Source of the DNA: Seriola aureovittata
Lineage: Eukaryota; Chordata; Actinopteri; Carangiformes; Carangidae
Length of the DNA: 64,000 nt
NCBI RefSeq assembly: GCF_021018895.1
Contig: NC_079364.1
Coordinates: 18,560,885 to 18,624,884 of the forward strand
Direction: 5' to 3'
Shown one piece after another: positions 37,501 through 47,640 of this stretch (positions are counted from its first letter, which is position 1; each line of letters starts with the position of its first letter). The notes under the pieces are model-generated. The model made no database searches. It was not told the DNA's origin and saw only the letters and a program-made list of their open reading frames with translations. Both the position numbers and the translations under genes were made by a program.

Positions 37501-39283
37501 TTTTTAAAGGCCAAAATATTTTTTGGATTGATTTTGTAATCAAGTGTGAGTGGACAGGAAAGGAAGGAAAGTAACCGGGCAAGGGAAGGAGACTGGGGCC
37601 ACCGGGGCAGAGCAGGAGAGCATCCTCTGATGGCCAGGGTCAAAACAGGGACAAAGAAAATGGCAGCGAAGATGGGGTCTCTCCGGAGGTCGAGCAGGAA
37701 GCCGGCGTTGCTGGCGGAGCCCCTCTAGAGGCCGAGCAGGAAGCCAATGCGCAGGCGGAGCAGAGGGCGAGCAGGAGACCGGCGAGCAGGAGACCGGCGA
37801 GCAGGAGACCGGCGAGCAGGAGACCGGCGAGCAGGAGGACGGCGGCGAAGACCGGGTCTCTCAGGAGGTTGAGCCAGAGGACGGTGTTGCAGGCGCAGAC
37901 CCTCTGGAGGGGAGAATTCCGGCGAACAGGAGACCGGCAAACAAGAGGCCCGCCAGCAGGAGGCTGGCGTCGCAGGTGGAGCTCCTCTAGAGGGTGACCA
38001 GGAGTTTACTGGGTAACAGGAGCAGGAGTACACTGGGCCGCCGACAGAACACGAGGAGCAGGTATTGGCCGGACCGCCGGCTAGGAATCAGGAACTGGAG
38101 TCGGCCAGACCACCGACATGATATGGGGAGCAGGAGTTGGCTGGACCGCTGCTAGAACACGGAGAGCAGGAGCTGGCTGGACCACTGACGGGGAACCAGA
38201 ATCAGGAGTCAGCTGGGCCGCCGACAGAACACCAGGAGCAGGATTTGGCCGGACCGTCGACAGGGAATCAGGAACAGGAGTCGGCCGGACCGCCGACAGG
38301 ACAGGAGGAGAAGGTGAGACGTTGTCCAAATCCACTAACTCAGGAACAAGGGAGGAGGTTACCAGGACCCTCGACGCTGAGACAGTTGATGCGTCAGCCA
38401 GGATGGTCGACCCGGGAATTGAGTCAGAAGCCGATTAAATGTCAACTGGGACCCCCAAGCTGGAATAGTTGATGCATCAGCCAGGGTGGTTGGCGAGGGC
38501 TCCTGGTCACAGGAGAGCAGAGGTTCTGGATAGTGGGGCAGTTGGGGCTGGGGCTGAGGCTGAGTTTCCCTGTGGTGACGGTAGCCATGATGTCCTCGTC
38601 TTCTGTGGCCACCACGGAACCCCGGAAAAACAGCCAGACGAGTTCACTTGAAAGACAAGTTCACTTGAAAGGGGACTGGTCAGGGTCCTCCAGGTCTTTG
38701 TCAGACAGCGGGTCAGCGTGCAAAGGGACCTGACGTTCGACGGGGGCGCTGGCTGGAAGGATCGAGGCTGAGGCTCGGGCTGGAGTTCTGGAACTGAGGC
38801 TGCTTGGAGAACCAGCATCGCCGCGACCTGCGTCTCTTCCCAGGGGCTCCCACTTTATTTTTATATACATTTTATTTTTTTTATAAAAAAATAATGCATC
38901 TGATTTAAAAGAAAGAGCTACCTACAAAAGACCATGACTTTTTACTTGACTTTTAAGTTCCATACACCATCAGTCCTGATATATCACAGTGTCCAGTTTA
39001 TCCATATCAGTGTTTCACCTTGTAAATGTTTTTCTATATAGCCATCTTACCTCCATCAGACTAAAAACTAGAGATGCAAGTTAATGAATAACTCATGAAG
39101 TGGAAAGTGAGTCACATTTACTTACTACAAAATTTTCAATGTAATATTTCAGGAAAGAAGAAGTGTTTCATTACTATTTATTCTGATGTGTGTATAATAA
39201 TCAAGATAAATTACTTACACATTAAGTGGTTGCCAGGCTGGCCACTGTGCTTTCATTTTGATGACTGTCAGGACATCATCACC
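21468..39283 (-). CDS. spon1: F-spondin (spondin-1), 3' part of the gene, ten exons
   Basis: F-spondin is a secreted extracellular-matrix protein of floor plate and other tissues that acts in axon guidance and cell adhesion. Vertebrate F-spondin has about 800 residues: a reeler domain, a spondin domain and six thrombospondin type-1 repeats (TSRs). Ten exons on the minus strand (listed separately) join without a phase conflict into 1,602 bp, about 533 codons plus stop. They cover the end of the spondin domain, the acidic linker and TSR1-6. Every intron has GT and AG ends. The reeler domain and the first part of the spondin domain are not found and should lie beyond the right edge. Teleosts have two spondin-1 paralogues; I cannot tell which this is. 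All conserved cysteines and WxxW motifs looked intact, so it is probably functional. Confidence 0.96.
21739..22005 (-). CDS. spon1: spon1 exon, thrombospondin type-1 repeat 5 and basic linker
   Basis: A 267-bp exon: PIDCIMSEWTEWSECNKSCG, KGHTIRTRMVKLEPQFGG, CPETIQRKKCKIRKC, then a linker of about 36 residues. The linker contains EKKRRKEQREKRRSKQGR and ends EVASEHPG. WTEW and CNKSCG are intact. The linker has about the same length as in mammals but a stronger run of basic residues, which could bind heparin/heparan sulphate and includes dibasic sites for furin- or plasmin-like cleavage (inference; mammalian F-spondin is reported to be cleaved near its C-terminal TSRs). The acceptor is CTTAG and the donor G|GTTAGT. 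Confidence 0.96.
22006..23186 (-). other. spon1 intron, 1.2 kb
   Basis: AT-rich intron between TSR4 and TSR5, with no recognised feature. Confidence 0.75.
23187..23351 (-). CDS. spon1: spon1 exon, thrombospondin type-1 repeat 4
   Basis: A 165-bp exon. The split codon gives HTIPC, then MLSPWSEWSDCSVTCGKG, LRTRQRMLKSPVELGEC and EQVEKCMLPEC. WSEW and CSVTCG are intact; HTIPC..SPWSEWSDCSVTCGKG matches human TSR4 almost exactly. The acceptor is TACAG and the donor C|GTAAGT. Confidence 0.97.
23635..23802 (-). CDS. spon1: spon1 exon, thrombospondin type-1 repeat 3
   Basis: A 168-bp exon: SPSSCLVTEWGEWDVCSATC, GLGMKRRERMVKMPPADGS, then EKCMMPEC. WGEW and CSATCG are intact. It is separated from TSR2 by an intron of only 91 bp. 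The acceptor is CTTAG and the donor C|GTGAGT. Confidence 0.97.
23894..24064 (-). CDS. spon1: spon1 exon, thrombospondin type-1 repeat 2
   Basis: A 171-bp exon: DASTCMMSEWITWSPCSLSC through GTRSRERYVKQFPDDGSVC to NCVVNEEC. WITW and CSLSCG fit C-mannosylation and O-fucosylation consensus sites. The GSVCTLPTEE segment matches human. The acceptor is TTTAG and the donor T|GTAGGT. Confidence 0.97.
24065..27879 (-). other. spon1 intron, 3.8 kb
   Basis: AT-rich intron between TSR1 and TSR2 with no recognised exon, RNA gene or transposon. Short open frames here show no domain. Confidence 0.75.
27880..28062 (-). CDS. spon1: spon1 exon, thrombospondin type-1 repeat 1
   Basis: A 183-bp exon encoding DDTPETCIYSNWSPWSAC through KGKRMRQRMLKAQLDL to PCMGPGCSDE. 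It contains the WSPW motif (a C-mannosylation consensus) and the R-Q-R layers of the TSR fold. The six-cysteine pattern is kept. The CSSATCEKG segment lacks the O-fucosylation consensus CxxS/TCG, as in human TSR1. The acceptor is CTGCAG and the donor G|GTGAGT. Confidence 0.96.
28063..28186 (-). other. 124-bp spon1 intron with a CT-rich microsatellite
   Basis: The intron is only 124 bp long. Plus-strand (GA)n-rich sequence at about 28137-28170 reads as CT-rich in the transcript. It sits near the donor, followed by TATATA, rather than beside the acceptor. Confidence 0.85.
28187..28262 (-). CDS. spon1: spon1 exon, acidic linker before TSR1
   Basis: A 76-bp exon of 25 codons plus one base, reading GEQCNIVPDNVDDIVADIAQ then EEKEE. 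Human spondin-1 has the same segment with DLAPEEKDE at the end. The acceptor is CCACAG. The donor is G|GTCTGG, a weak match to consensus, but the split codon (G plus AT, aspartate) and the reading frame of the next exon support it. Confidence 0.93.
28263..29686 (-). other. spon1 intron, 1.4 kb, with GT microsatellite
   Basis: The intron contains an uninterrupted (GT)31 tract at 28479-28540. The remainder is AT-rich with no recognised feature. Confidence 0.8.
28479..28540. repeat. (GT)31 microsatellite
   Basis: A pure GT dinucleotide run of 62 bp inside a spon1 intron, likely polymorphic. Confidence 0.95.
29687..29827 (-). CDS. spon1: spon1 exon, end of the spondin domain
   Basis: Exactly 47 codons, from SPNKPTMPQDKIRPLTSLDH to VVVERIARK, in phase 0 at both ends. 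The acceptor is TATAG and the donor AAG|GTCAGT. The segment LTSLDHPQGPFYDPEGG is nearly invariant in vertebrate F-spondin. It is the last part of the spondin domain before the acidic linker. Confidence 0.96.
29828..32339 (-). other. spon1 intron, 2.5 kb, with GT microsatellite
   Basis: The intron holds a (GT)n tract at about 31427-31509, broken once by TTG and once by GCG, and a GA-rich stretch just after it. Nothing else was recognised. Confidence 0.8.
31427..31509. repeat. (GT)n microsatellite
   Basis: About 83 bp of GT dinucleotides with two interruptions (near 31471 and 31497). It produces spurious HTHTHT and VCVCVC open frames on both strands. Confidence 0.95.
32340..32541 (-). CDS. spon1: spon1 exon, C-terminal part of the spondin domain
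   Basis: This 202-bp exon (one completing base plus 67 codons) encodes RAAPSAEFSVDRTRHL through DLCTKECGW to WDAGTDSGVTYE. It is almost identical to human spondin-1 over its length. It contains the metal-binding, integrin-like fold segment with the AEDLCTKECGW motif. The acceptor is CTCCAG and the donor GAG|GTCAGT, phase 0. Confidence 0.97.
32542..39218 (-). other. spon1 intron, 6.7 kb
   Basis: The intron lies between the 65-bp exon and the 202-bp exon. It holds the GC-rich tract at 37550-38850 and otherwise AT-rich unique-looking sequence with short A and T runs (for example near 33910, 34460 and 36520). No further exon or RNA gene was recognised. Confidence 0.8.
37550..38850. repeat. GC-rich tract with two minisatellites inside a spon1 intron
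   Basis: This 1.3-kb tract is far more GC-rich than its surroundings. It holds about five copies of a 15-bp unit (ggcgagcaggagacc, 37766-37840). It also holds about eight copies of a 36-bp unit (about 38025-38310) with the core caggagtcggccggaccg; ggag markers recur exactly 36 bp apart. Both periods are multiples of three. In the plus frame the second array reads as a 12-residue repeat like QEQESAGPPTGN, over 111 open codons (38137-38472). Frames differ between the two arrays and stops interrupt them, so no intact gene is supported. It may be a decayed transposon or retrogene fragment; I do not recognise the family. Confidence 0.75.
39219..39283 (-). CDS. spon1: spon1 exon, spondin domain (VLTVIKMKAQWPAWQPLN)
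   Basis: This 65-bp exon encodes GDDVLTVIKMKAQWPAWQPL, N and two bases of the next codon. Human spondin-1 has a nearly identical DEVLTVIKAKAQWPAWQPLN segment. The acceptor is CTGTAG and the donor GT|GTAAGT. The two leftover bases (GT) pair with the A that opens the next exon to give valine, as in other vertebrates. It is the most upstream exon I could find. Confidence 0.93.
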
Positions 39284-42200
39284 CTACAGGAGAGAGATGG
39301 ACAATAGGAAATAGAAACTCAATCTCAGTCCACTGAAATAATCAACACTTCACTACTGAATCATCACAGATCACAGCTGAATGATTAAAAAGGATCAATG
39401 GAACTTTTTTCCATACCACATTCATTTTAATGTATAAAATCATTATGGTCAGTGGATGAAGATGATGTGTGTGTTAAAGGCGCTGAAAACAGACCTGCAA
39501 CTGGAACTGGAAGAAAAATTTACATTTAAATGGAAACATGCCTCAGAGAATTAAAGAGAACCTGAAGTATGCTCTCAACAGATGAGTGAGGACATTACAA
39601 CAAAATCCTCACAGAAATTGTCAGAATTATGTCAAAAAAGTTGAAACCAGTTTGTAACAAAAAGAGGATATTTATTCAACCTTATATCACACACAACAAA
39701 ACCGTATCACATATTCTTTCTCCGTAGTACAGATATTTTCTGGGGGACAGAGGGAAGTTGCCTCAGTTACAGAACTTCAGGAGTCTTTTTTCAGAGATGC
39801 TAAAGCAGAACTTGAAAACAATGTCAACTTTGCATCACTTGGATGCCACCGATGCCAAACATGAAAAATGACTCAATGCCCTCAACTCAAGTTGATAAAT
39901 CAATGACGTTGGCATGCCCGTGTGCAATGTTCACTGCCACTGATGCTGACAGTCATAAGCACTGTGAATGGCTCTGTTTCCCTTGTCACTCATGGCCCTG
40001 ACTACTGAAAAGAATTCCACATGGAGGCATTATGGTGTCAAGACAGTGTTTCAAAAATGTTCTATTTGTGCTTAATGCTTTGTTTCCCCCTATGTCTCTG
40101 ATTGGGCCTGGGAGTTTCAATACAAAATGGGCTTACTTTGGCTACTTTACATGCAAATAAATATATCTAATTAAATGACGTAAGTATGTCCCCAAATGTG
40201 CTTAAATGTTGCAGTGATCAGTCAGTAACTACTTCATGTGGTTATTGTATGGTCAGGAAATCATTTTTGCTCCTGTAACCAAAATGTCAACATCCCCATC
40301 TCTTGCTCTGTGCTACTGAATTTCATTACAGCAAATCTGACAGGCTGATAATAGGCAGACTAATCCTGTTTCAGATTCGAGGATGGTACTGATGGGCTGT
40401 GCCTCCACTAAATTTTATATACTTATCCTCTTTGTGGGTGTTTGTGGGAAGCGTTACGCTTTCGAGTAAACACTTCAGTCAGTCTTAAATCATATTTAGG
40501 GAGGCACTTGCAAACTTCAAATGAAAAACCGAGAGTATGATGACAAGTGAGAAAATGAGAAAAAAGAAAAAATCAAGATGCTACTTTTGGTTCAGGTAAA
40601 TTCAAATAGTGAAAAAATGTTTGATTTGTTCCTCTACATGAGTAAATGCTTATTTTTAGTATAGTTTGCATTCTATAGCTGTGACAGTAATACAGCTTCT
40701 CAACTTACTGCAGAAAGAGAGTAAGAGCTTGCTTATTTGGTTGTCACCAGCCCATCTCTCTCTTAAATGTGATCTAGGACAGAGGTTTTCACTATCCAAT
40801 TTCCCCGCCAGAAGGTGAAGAGACAGAAGTTTAGAAATACGGGCCTGATGAGGAATAGAGCTATCAAATATTGTTGTGAGACCTTTACAGAAACAGATAT
40901 CTCACAACCTGCAGTGTCCAAGACAGCGACAAAGATCACTAGTGAGTGAGCCAAAAAAAAAAAAGACGATTTAGTCTTTGGCAGCCTTTTGCAGAACAAA
41001 TTGAACTGTCAAGATGCGACTCATAACTACTGAAAAGGGCACATTTCATGTTCTGCACCTTCAACCCCAGAAACGACATAACAGTTTTCTCAGTCTCTCT
41101 CTCTTTCCCTTGATTTTTCTCTATTTTGCTTTTGAATATCCAAAAGTAATTACACCGTATAATGAATGGCCATACATACAAGGGGCATAATGCTGGGGAA
41201 AGACCTCCTTTGAAACAGCCTCCTATAATTTTGCAAAATTAGCACGATTCTGCTTTGAAGATATAATAAAAGGTGAGAAATGTATTTCTCCACCATATAT
41301 AGTGATTATAAAAGGTCAAAGTGGAGAGCAGTGTGTGGATGTTGAAGTGGTGTCCCTCTGTCCCTCTCTGAGAGAATATTTGTTTCTTCTCTTAGGAGAG
41401 GACAGTCTGGACTCTTTACTCCTTTCCTAAAGGGTCAGTCAGTCATGCTGCTGAGGGCACTGCTTTTCACAGGATCAGAGGAGCTGATATGATTGGATGT
41501 AATTGATGCCAGCTTTTAACCATTCACAAGTTATCAGCAGGCACACTGTGTGCCTCTGGTCATGACAATACCACAAGAACACTGCAAAATATAGCCCCAA
41601 AACTAGTTTGCAACATGAATTAAAGTAACATTTTAAAATCACTTAGAAATCTTGATGAAGTATTTTGTATCTATAATGAAGATGTAACATATTTTCCTAA
41701 ATTACGCCAACTTGTCTTTGATCATAAAAGTAAAGTGCCATGTTTCAAGAAATCATGTTCTTAGCTACATCACTCAGCCCTTCAATCAGACCTTTCACAC
41801 AAACAAATACAATTACTCATGTAATATGTATATCGATGTAATACCAATAATAGAAACTGTGTATAGAGCAAGGTACAGAGTAGAATCTCCCTATTGGGTC
41901 TTACTCCCTTCAGCCATAATCGAGTCATCTGTAGAAAGTCTCAGTAGGGTCAATACGGAGGATCTGATCAAACATTTCTCTCCATCGCTTACTTAATTAC
42001 CAGAAACCCGTCACTAAGTAACTTGTGAGACATTGTGATGGAATGGATACATTTCAAATTTAATTGCAAACAGTGTCAGTACAGTGTCTGTAAGCTATGC
42101 AGTCACCAGAGGCACATCTGGCCTTGGGTATAGTACTATAAATTTTTCATTTCCTTATAATCATCACTGACCTCCTTCTGTGGTGAAGATAGATTTAGAG

Positions 42201-45200
42201 CAGCAAAAATCTAATTTTACTTACTAGTTTTCTTAGTTATTAGTTATATTTCATGTTATACATTTGAACTGTTTTAAATACAGACACAAGATAACTTCTG
42301 ATACACTGGGGTCAGATAGTTTTGTGTTGCACAGGCAATTTGCTATTGGAATTTACTTCTAACTTTTTGCACTTCTGTTGCTTGAGCTCAGCACTCAGAG
42401 TTTTCATCTTAGTCACTAAAAATTCATGCAAATCAAGAGCATTACACAAGCAAATAGCCTCCTTCATCACTTAAAGTACAACTTGCAAGCTTCAGCTAGA
42501 TAATTAATCTACCAAGTCAGGGACCCTTACACCCTAATGGACTCATTTTGACATAGATATGAATTGCTCTCTGTGTAATACAAATCCTCAGACACTCCTC
42601 CATCTTTCTTGGCACTGTCCTAATAGAAAACATCTACGATGTTTATTACACTGTTCCCTGTAAAAAGAATTATAGTTTACAAAATGGAAACAATTTCTTA
42701 TGATGAATTCAGCATTTCTGTTATACATCTATAATGTATATAATGTATATGCACTCACACAAGTATTTTATTTTTAGGCTTACACAATTCAAGTTTGGTG
42801 ACTCCCCTGAGCCTCCTTGAAGGAGTGTAACATTTTCTGTTTGCAGAAAGATACAGTTTGTTAACAGCTGACCAGATTGCTATGAAATTTGTAAACACAT
42901 GGTCCCCAGTGGATGATTTCTAATGAATCTGGTGCCCACTGGTCAGAGCTTCCTTTTGACCATCGATATAAGGGCAGGGATTCTTTGAGTACTTATTTAG
43001 ATTTAAACAGCTTTTCAAAAATGCTTACTTTTCATGAACAAAGGACATTCTTCTTTTTAGCTTTTCAACCATGCATTATGCTGACATCTGTTACTACAAA
43101 AACTGTTGTGCCATGTAACTCTTGAAATAAATTTGACATGTTGGAAATCATCAAATGAAAATAATAATGATGAAAATGATAATTTAAATGCAATAATATA
43201 AATATTGTATACATAATCAAAACTGACAAAGCCTGGGAATTATTACCACTAATTACACTTGGCAACAATGTTATGATTTTGTCATTTCCGATCAAACCTA
43301 TTAAAATCTGGGTTTTGCTTACCTATGTTGCAGTTTGACTTACATGAGGGTTTAAATCAGTACCTTGCTCTGTAAAAGTGGAAACGGAAATAATTAAATA
43401 ATGTTTGTAACTGTCATTTCTAATATTTAATTGAGTCTCTCATGTGCATGCAGCTGTAAACCGCTTCTCTTTTTGACTCAAGAGAGAAAGCAGCATATTT
43501 TGGCTCTGTCCATCCATTAGAGACAAAAATGAAAGTATGCAACCATAAATAAACTCACTTTTATCACTTCACACAACTTTGCCCTTAGGTTTAATGACTG
43601 GTAGCAAAGAGATTTATTGGCTTAATGACAAAATGTGCAACAGATCATTACCTTGGCACAGAATCCCAAACCTCTTGCATTTCTCAATTAACAAGTATAA
43701 CTGCGCCTGCATCCATTCATTCAGTTAAACCATTAGTATGCCAGACTAAAATGTCAGTTTATGTTAACTGATGTCACTGACAAAAAGAGCAAAAGGAAGA
43801 GGAAATGTTGCTGTTTGCTCTTTAAAAGGTTAGCAGCCTAGATTGACTTTTAAGAGAAATGCTCAAGGTTTGCAAATTCACGGCTGAAGCAGACCTCTGA
43901 GTGAGAGCAGAAGAGATTACCCATGGATCAATTTGACAAGCTGTCAGCTACTTACATATACTTTCACAACTTCAGCCAAAAATGTGCAGACTAAAGTGAA
44001 CTTTATATTACAACCACTGTATCTAGAAGTACAGGTAATGTAGTCTTTTAGATCAAATGTGCTGTATGATCATTTTAGATATGGACCAAAGGTAGATCCT
44101 TCTCACACAAATCACTAACATTTGTAAAAATCAAACTATCTACTTCAAAGTACAAACTTATATGCAATAGTTAAGCTTTTAAAACTGCGAACAATGTTTT
44201 TTCTTTCTTTTTTCTTTTCTTTTCTCTTTTTTCAGACTGCAAGAGGAATAGTTTCAAACCACTGCATGTCTCATCCTCTCTTCATAGAAACACAGTGGGA
44301 GGTGCAGCACATAATAGTAAATTCCTGGAACCATTCTCCTGTCTGCAATTGCAACATCATTTGCCTATAAGTCATGCTAAAAATGTCATTGTGGTTTTTT
44401 TCTATTTTTTTTCGCCATGTTTTTCTGTTAATTTTACTTTGTTTTGATCATTTGTTTTCTTAAATGTTTTTTGCACATTAGGGCCACTGTACATTTCAGT
44501 TTTTAGAACTGAAGAATCTATTGTTAATTGGACAAGTTACGCCTCTAATTAAAGTCATCCGACTGGCAGAAGTTTTTCTTAATGTACTCCCTGCTTTTCC
44601 TCATGCGTATGTCAAAGGCAAGCAGAGAGGGAAAAAATTTCAAAGATTATGTGTAAGCAGAACTTCTGCTGCTCAAATGGTGCGTATTTCCACTAATGAC
44701 AGGGATGTCTAAAGTTGAACCCCATTAGCAATGCAACTTGTCCCTTGCTTCTCCTGCCAAACACGTCCAGCAGTTAGCTTTTCAGAGAGCCTGTCATTTC
44801 CCTCCACTAATTTAATATTGAGCAAAAGCAAATCTATAATTCTGTTGTATCCTGTTGGATGGCAGTTAAGGGACAACCTCTCAGGAACTCATTAGAATGG
44901 GCTCAAGAAGTGTCTTTTCAATATATATGCTTTAGTAGGGCGAGACATTAGTTACTAATAAACCCACATACAGTACTGTTTATTGCTGCTTTTACATTTC
45001 GAGGTGTGAGTTTCAGTGTTTTCTCATTTTAATTGAGTTACCTATTTATATTATTTTTTTATGCTGACTCGATTCATGACCCTGAATCCCATCAAGCTCC
45101 TTCAAAACCTGTGCTGCTTCAAAATATATTTAAAAATAATTCAGATTTTTTGCAATCTTGAATAGATTGATGGAGGAAATATGGTGGTTTGATCACTTGT

Positions 45201-46984
45201 GCAGCACCAAAAATGACTGAATAAATAAAAACTGGTGCATTACAGTTGGTCCTTTTCCCTCTTTTCATGTTTTGTTGTTTTTCTCTGAGCGCTCTGGTGT
45301 TACCTTTGACGAAAGATCATTAGCTCCAAATTTTCAGTCTAAGATGTGGTTTTCCAAAAGAAGCTCAAAACATTTTGCTTATTCTGATTACAAGTTTTTA
45401 TCATTCCTCTGAGAATCGTCATTTCAGTTTTTCTAACCGTATTCAAGAGGAATGCAAATCTGTTATTGTAATCAATCATATTGTATTGGTGCATCATGTT
45501 GTGAATCACAATCCTCCTGTCATTAATCACTGTCAGACCACAGCAGCCAGGCACATCTGCCCAACTGGACAAACACGGCAGCACAAGTCACAGTACAAAG
45601 TGTGACTTATTAAAATATTCTATACAATAACCCAACATCTGCTCCAAGTCAATTATCTCAGCATAGTCCAGTGAAGCAAGGGCGCATTTATCAACGTCAG
45701 GCTAGCAATTTACTCCTTGTGTGTTTGTTTTTTTCTTCTTTTTTTCCCCTTCTTTTTTATGCAAAAGCACACACGGGAAATTTAAAGATCATTCTGTTAA
45801 ATAATTGGTAACCCAAATTTCATATCATGTGGCTGCTACAACTTATTATTCAGATGTTATAAAACCCTGAAAACAGAGAGAAGCATTTCCTATTATTTGT
45901 GAATGTTGCTATGGTATACACACAACATGCAGTTTGACCATATCACAGGTCTTGAGCTCTTTGAGCACATTTTCCAAATTTATAACTCAATAGTTTATAC
46001 AAATAATTAATGTTGGTGTCAGTTTTGGTTGAGACTTGCAGTTTTACACATCTTGAGAATCTCTGTAAAAACTGTTCGTAATCTGTGTTTCATATGACTA
46101 CACCTGACATTGGTTTGATTTCTATGATGAATAAAGATCTGCAGCACCACAGACAGCTCAGTTCCCTCGTTTGATTTTTCTTTACTCTTCGCCTGACCCA
46201 GAAATCGTCCTGGTCCACCATCATGAAGGCCATTCCCAATGCCCTAATTTCTGCTCAGAGGAGCAAGGGTCGAGGAGCGTGAAGGGATCCCTGAAGAGAC
46301 ATGAGCAAGGGTACATGAGAGCAGCCTTTGCAGAAGACTTATACCGGAATGACATACTCCTTTATTGGAAGTCCATTCATGATTGGACACTGGAGCTGAT
46401 CGGACTGCCCTGAAAACCCATGACAGACACTGCAGTTTCTTACAAAAATGGACAGAATAATCACAGAAGCAGCTGAAGTGGTGCACAAGTTTTAGATTTT
46501 ATTTGTTTTCTGGTTCACCATCTTGTTAAATATGAACCTATTAACAGTGGGTCTGATTAACAAAAGAGCCATAAACAACTTTCTTTATTCAATAGAAATT
46601 TTTTTTCTGTTTATGATCTATTATTTCCTCCTTTAATCTGTATCATGGATAATATAGTCGGAGAAAGGAGGAGAGTTTGTTGTCTTTCAGCATATGAACA
46701 TGCTTTCATTGTTTCATTGTTATCAACTCAGTCAAGTGAGGCTGAAAATCTTGGTGTGTCGGTATAGAAACTAGACTTTAATATGAAATATATTTATAAT
46801 AATTTCCATTTTTCCTAAAATATTAAGACATCTAAATTATTTCTACAAATCCTAAAACATTCTAATCACAATGTGGATCATTAAATAATAAAAGCACAGA
46901 CAAAATATCAATAAATGCAGATGCAAAAGAATATTTAATAAAAATAGAAAAAAGAAAAAAAAACACTGCCGCCAGCAGAGAGGG

Positions 46985-47640
46985 TTCATGTTAACGCCAT
47001 GCTAACACAGGGTGGAGACTCCCTTTGCTCTCGAAACAGCCTCAGTTCTTTGTGGCATGGATTCCACGAGATGATTCTGCTCCATGTTGACGTGACTGCT
47101 TCACCTAATCTCTGCAGATTTGTCAGCTGCACATTAATGCTACCAATCTCTCATGCTGTCAATACTCTGATTGGCTGTGACATTCAAACCATGACTGATT
47201 CACATTAAGGGGCCCAAAGAAAAGCCAAGAAAATATTCCCCGCATCATAACTACACCACCACGAGGACGTCTGGACTGTTGACACAAGGCACATTGGATC
47301 CATCGATTCATACTTCTGATGTCTAATTCTGAATCAACCATCTGGAGCATCAGCGGAATTCCAGATTCATCAGACCAGCCTATGTTTTTTCCAGTCTTCA
47401 CCTGTCCAGTTTTGGTGAACTGGGCCCACTGCAGCCTCAGATTTCTGTTCTTGGCTGATAGAAGTGGTACCTGACGTGGTCTTCTGCTGCTGTAGCTCAT
47501 CCACCTCAAGGTGCTCTGACCTCTCTCATTAACAAGACATGTTCTTCTGCACAACTGCCACTCACTGGATGTTTTTTGTTTGTTGTTTTGGGAAAGTGTG
47601 CATCTACACACTGTGGTTCAACTGATCTGTGGACAGATTG
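46985..47640 (-). pseudogene. Tc1/mariner transposase remnant with internal deletion
   Basis: The minus strand encodes PLLSAKNRNLRLQWAQ, then IGWSDES, then GGVVMMRGIFSWLFFGPL, the central part of Tc1-like transposases; the aspartate of WSDES is the first catalytic residue. Further along (plus 47000-47115) the C-terminal part appears in other frames: VQLTNLQRLGEAVTSTWSRI, then VESMPQRTEAVSRAKG. The region that should carry the second aspartate (DNAPCH) and the glutamate (DLNPIE) is missing, and at least one frameshift is present. The N-terminal DNA-binding part is short or absent. The element is dead. It lies in the presumed spon1 upstream intron. Confidence 0.85.

Noticed and set aside
46171..46413. 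80-codon plus-strand frame with mixed composition
   Set aside because: Considered as a transposon fragment, but I could not match any family and the frame has no domain.
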